Of a stretch of DNA of 64,000 bases, positions 61,766-64,000 are shown in pieces. Location: positions 1 through 64,000 of the forward strand of contig NZ_FMZQ01000022.1 of the NCBI RefSeq assembly GCF_900102635.1. Reading direction: 5' to 3'. The stretch is from Ectopseudomonas chengduensis. GTDB lineage: Bacteria; Pseudomonadota; Gammaproteobacteria; Pseudomonadales; Pseudomonadaceae. The first letter of the stretch is position 1. Every line of letters begins with the position of its first letter. The translations under genes were made by a program, and so were the position numbers. The notes below the pieces were generated by a model. That model saw only the letters and a list, made by a program, of their open reading frames with translations, did not search any database and had not been told where the DNA came from.

Positions 61766-63862
61766 ATGAACCTACTGCAGCAACTCGCGCCCACCTTCCG
61801 CAGCGGCCGCATCGGTATTCCGGTACTGATCCTGTCGATCCTGGCCATGGTCATCCTGCCGCTGCCACCCGTGCTGCTCGATGCCCTGTTCACTTTCAAC
61901 ATCGCCATGGCCATCCTGGTGCTGCTGGTCAGCGTGTCGTCGAAGAGCCCGCTGGATTTTTCCCTGTTTCCCACGGTGATCCTCATCACCACCTTGCTGC
62001 GCCTGTGCCTGAACGTCGCCTCCACGCGCGTGGTGCTGCTCGAGGGCCATACCGGCACCGGCGCGGCGGGCAAGGTGATCGAGTCGTTCGGCGAGGTGGT
62101 GATCGGCGGCAACTTCATCGTCGGCCTGGTGGTGTTCGTGATCCTGATGATCATCAACTTCATCGTCATCACAAAGGGCGGCGAGCGTATCTCCGAGGTC
62201 ACCGCGCGCTTCACCCTCGATGCATTGCCGGGCAAGCAGATGGCCATCGATGCCGATCTCAATGCCGGCCTGATCGACCAGCACGAGGCTAAGCGTCGCC
62301 GCTCCGAAGTAGCCAAGGAAGCCGATTTCTACGGTGCCATGGACGGCGCCTCGAAGTTCGTCCGTGGCGATGCCATCGCCGGCATTCTGATTCTCCTGAT
62401 CAACCTGTTCGGCGGCTTCGCCATCGGCCTGTTCGTCTACGACCTAGGCGCAGGCCAGGCCTTCCAGCAGTACGCCCTGCTGACCATCGGTGATGGCCTG
62501 GTGGCGCAGATCCCAGCACTGCTGCTCTCCACTGCCGCAGCGATCATCGTCACGCGGATAAACGAATCCTCGGACATCACCCAGCAGGTCAACCGTCAGT
62601 TGCTGGCCCAGCCGGCACTGCTCTATACCGTAGCCGGTATTCTGTTCACCCTGGCGCTGGTGCCAGGCATGCCGCACCTGGCGTTCATCAGCTTCGCCGC
62701 CCTGGTGGCGTTCATCGCCTGGATGGTCTCGCGCAACGGCCCGCCCACGGAAGCCGCCAGCCTCGAACAGGTCGAGGCATTGGGCAAGGCGATGGAACAG
62801 GAACGTGCGCAAAACATGGTGTGGGAGGACATCCCGCTGGTCGAGCGTCTGTCCGTGTCGCTGGGCTACAAATTGGTCGGTCTGGTCAACGAAGCCGCTG
62901 GTGCGCCGCTGACTCAGCGCGTGCGCGGCGTACGTCAGACCCTGTCGGAGAGCCTGGGCTTCCTGCTGCCGGAAGTGCATATCCGCGACAGCCTGCGCCT
63001 CAAAGCATCGCAGTACAGCATTCAGATCAATGGCGAGAAGATCGACAGCGCCGAGCTGCATGCCGATCGCATGATGGCTATCCCTTCGCCGGAGCTCTAT
63101 GGCGAGATCGACGGTATTCTCGGCGTCGACCCGGCCTACCGCATGCAGGTGGTGTGGATTCAGCCGGAGGACAAGGCGCGTGCGCTCAACCTCGGCTACC
63201 AGGTGATCGACTGTGCCAGCGTCATCGCCACGCACCTGAATAAGGTGATCCGTGAGCATCTACCCGATGTGTTCAAGCACGACGACGTCGATCATCTGAT
63301 GCAACGTCTGCAGGTGCAGGCGCCGAAACTGGCCGAGAGCCTGAAGAGTCAGCTCAGCTATACCCAGCAGCACCGCGTCTACCGCCAGCTGTTGCAGGAG
63401 CAGGTGCCACTCAAGGATATCGTTACCATCGCCACGACGCTGCTGGAAGCCAGCGAATCGACCAAGGACCCGGTACTGCTGGCCTCGGACGTGCGCTACG
63501 CGCTGCGCCGCAGCATCGTCGGCATGATCGCAGGCGAGCGCCAGGAGCTGTCGGTGTTCATTCTCGAAAATGCGCTGGAAAACACCTTGCTCAATGCCTT
63601 GGCCATCGCTCAGCAGGCCGGCCCGGTGAGCCTGGACAATATCCCGGTAGAACCCAGCCTGCTCAATCAGTTGCAGAACACCATGCCGGTGGTGAAGGAG
63701 AAACTGCGCAAGGACGGCCATCCACCGATCCTTACCGTGATGCCGCAGCTACGCCCGCTGCTGGCACGTTATGCGCGGGTGTTCAGCCCCGGCCTGCATG
63801 TACTGTCGCAGAACGAGATCCCGGACCGAGTTGGCGTCAATATCCTCGGGACGCTGGGCTGA
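61766..63862 (+). CDS. flhA: Flagellar export gate protein FlhA (lateral-type locus)
   Basis: 698-residue export-gate protein. About eight hydrophobic segments fill residues 1-320, with the FHIPEP-type signature region RLCLNVASTRVVLLEGHTGTGAAGKVIESFG and the FPTVILITTLLRL lead-in. The soluble C-terminal domain (about 350-698) docks chaperone-substrate complexes. Full length, 3 bases after flhB. Last gene in the window; the operon may continue after the hairpin at 63884. Confidence 0.97.
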   Translation: MNLLQQLAPTFRSGRIGIPVLILSILAMVILPLPPVLLDALFTFNIAMAILVLLVSVSSKSPLDFSLFPTVILITTLLRLCLNVASTRVVLLEGHTGTGAAGKVIESFGEVVIGGNFIVGLVVFVILMIINFIVITKGGERISEVTARFTLDALPGKQMAIDADLNAGLIDQHEAKRRRSEVAKEADFYGAMDGASKFVRGDAIAGILILLINLFGGFAIGLFVYDLGAGQAFQQYALLTIGDGLVAQIPALLLSTAAAIIVTRINESSDITQQVNRQLLAQPALLYTVAGILFTLALVPGMPHLAFISFAALVAFIAWMVSRNGPPTEAASLEQVEALGKAMEQERAQNMVWEDIPLVERLSVSLGYKLVGLVNEAAGAPLTQRVRGVRQTLSESLGFLLPEVHIRDSLRLKASQYSIQINGEKIDSAELHADRMMAIPSPELYGEIDGILGVDPAYRMQVVWIQPEDKARALNLGYQVIDCASVIATHLNKVIREHLPDVFKHDDVDHLMQRLQVQAPKLAESLKSQLSYTQQHRVYRQLLQEQVPLKDIVTIATTLLEASESTKDPVLLASDVRYALRRSIVGMIAGERQELSVFILENALENTLLNALAIAQQAGPVSLDNIPVEPSLLNQLQNTMPVVKEKLRKDGHPPILTVMPQLRPLLARYARVFSPGLHVLSQNEIPDRVGVNILGTLG

Positions 63863-63883
63863 TTGGTAAAGGTTTCAACACGC

Positions 63884-63910
63884 TGGTGGATGCGTGCTTC
63901 GCATCCACCA
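63884..63910. repeat. REP-like hairpin downstream of flhA
   Basis: Eleven-base perfect stem TGGTGGATGCG (63884-63894) / CGCATCCACCA (63900-63910) with a 5-base loop. No T run follows on either strand. Sequences of this kind are dispersed in Pseudomonas. It may end or slow the flhA transcript. No gene was seen from here to base 64000. Confidence 0.75.
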
Positions 63911-64000
63911 CGCCGACCTCGAAAGAAGACCGCCACGCCAGAGCGATCTCCTTCATCGCCTCGCCATTTACTCCCGCCTAAGCCTTTTCCTTGCGCAGCT

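Overview
The window is chromosomal DNA from a GC-rich pseudomonad (Pseudomonas sensu lato, not P. aeruginosa itself). Most of it follows a gene order I recall from the P. aeruginosa core genome: rpmG-rpmB, an oligopeptide-binding protein, radC, coaBC, dut, algC, argB, pyrE, crc, rph, yicC, gmk, rpoZ, spoT, ridA, oxyR, recG, hupA, rubredoxin reductase, phoBR and ubiAC. Crc, the long AlgC form and the dispersed palindromes of the GTAGGAGCGGC and GTAGGGTGGGC kinds also point to Pseudomonas. Species cannot be fixed from the sequence alone.

Layout. 1-534: the end of an IS3-type insertion sequence that has cut a GNAT acetyltransferase. 642-3480: two gamma-glutamyl-polyamine catabolism genes (puuB, puuA). 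3935-13399: a chemoreceptor, an AraC regulator/flavoprotein pair divergent from a fatty acid desaturase, a 7TMR-DISM/GGDEF/EAL protein and a receiver-HDOD protein. 13677-38865: the conserved housekeeping block (ribosomal proteins, CoA, dUTP, sugar-phosphate and arginine synthesis, pyrimidines, Crc, RNase PH, GMP kinase, omega subunit, SpoT, OxyR, RecG). 38972-49140: HU, rubredoxin reductase, an outer-membrane barrel, a CorC-like protein, PhoBR and the first two ubiquinone enzymes. 49376-63862: a flagellar locus.

The flagellar locus is the most interesting part. Two divergent operons, fliMNPQR-flhBA to the right and a sigma54 activator plus fliEFGHIJ and flgMN to the left, have the layout of the lateral (secondary) flagella of Vibrio and Aeromonas, not the primary polar cluster of Pseudomonas. 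Together they encode the export gate, ATPase complex, MS ring, rotor and switch, and an anti-sigma28/chaperone pair. No hook, filament or stator genes are in the window; the locus probably continues past the right edge or has another block elsewhere. Several parts are unusual. FlhB has NPMH instead of NPTH. FliG lacks the acidic pair of the torque helix and has EHAQ for EHPQ. FliM has no N-terminal CheY-binding peptide and GGTC for GGxG. FliN starts with a peptide that resembles that missing CheY-binding motif. The activator has a receiver domain without phosphoacceptor Asp. The 478-base divergent promoter region is AT-rich and has phased ATCAA/TTGAT repeats and a possible sigma54 site.

All coordinates, motifs and residue numbers were read by eye from the sequence; family assignments rest on recognised motifs and gene context, with no database search.
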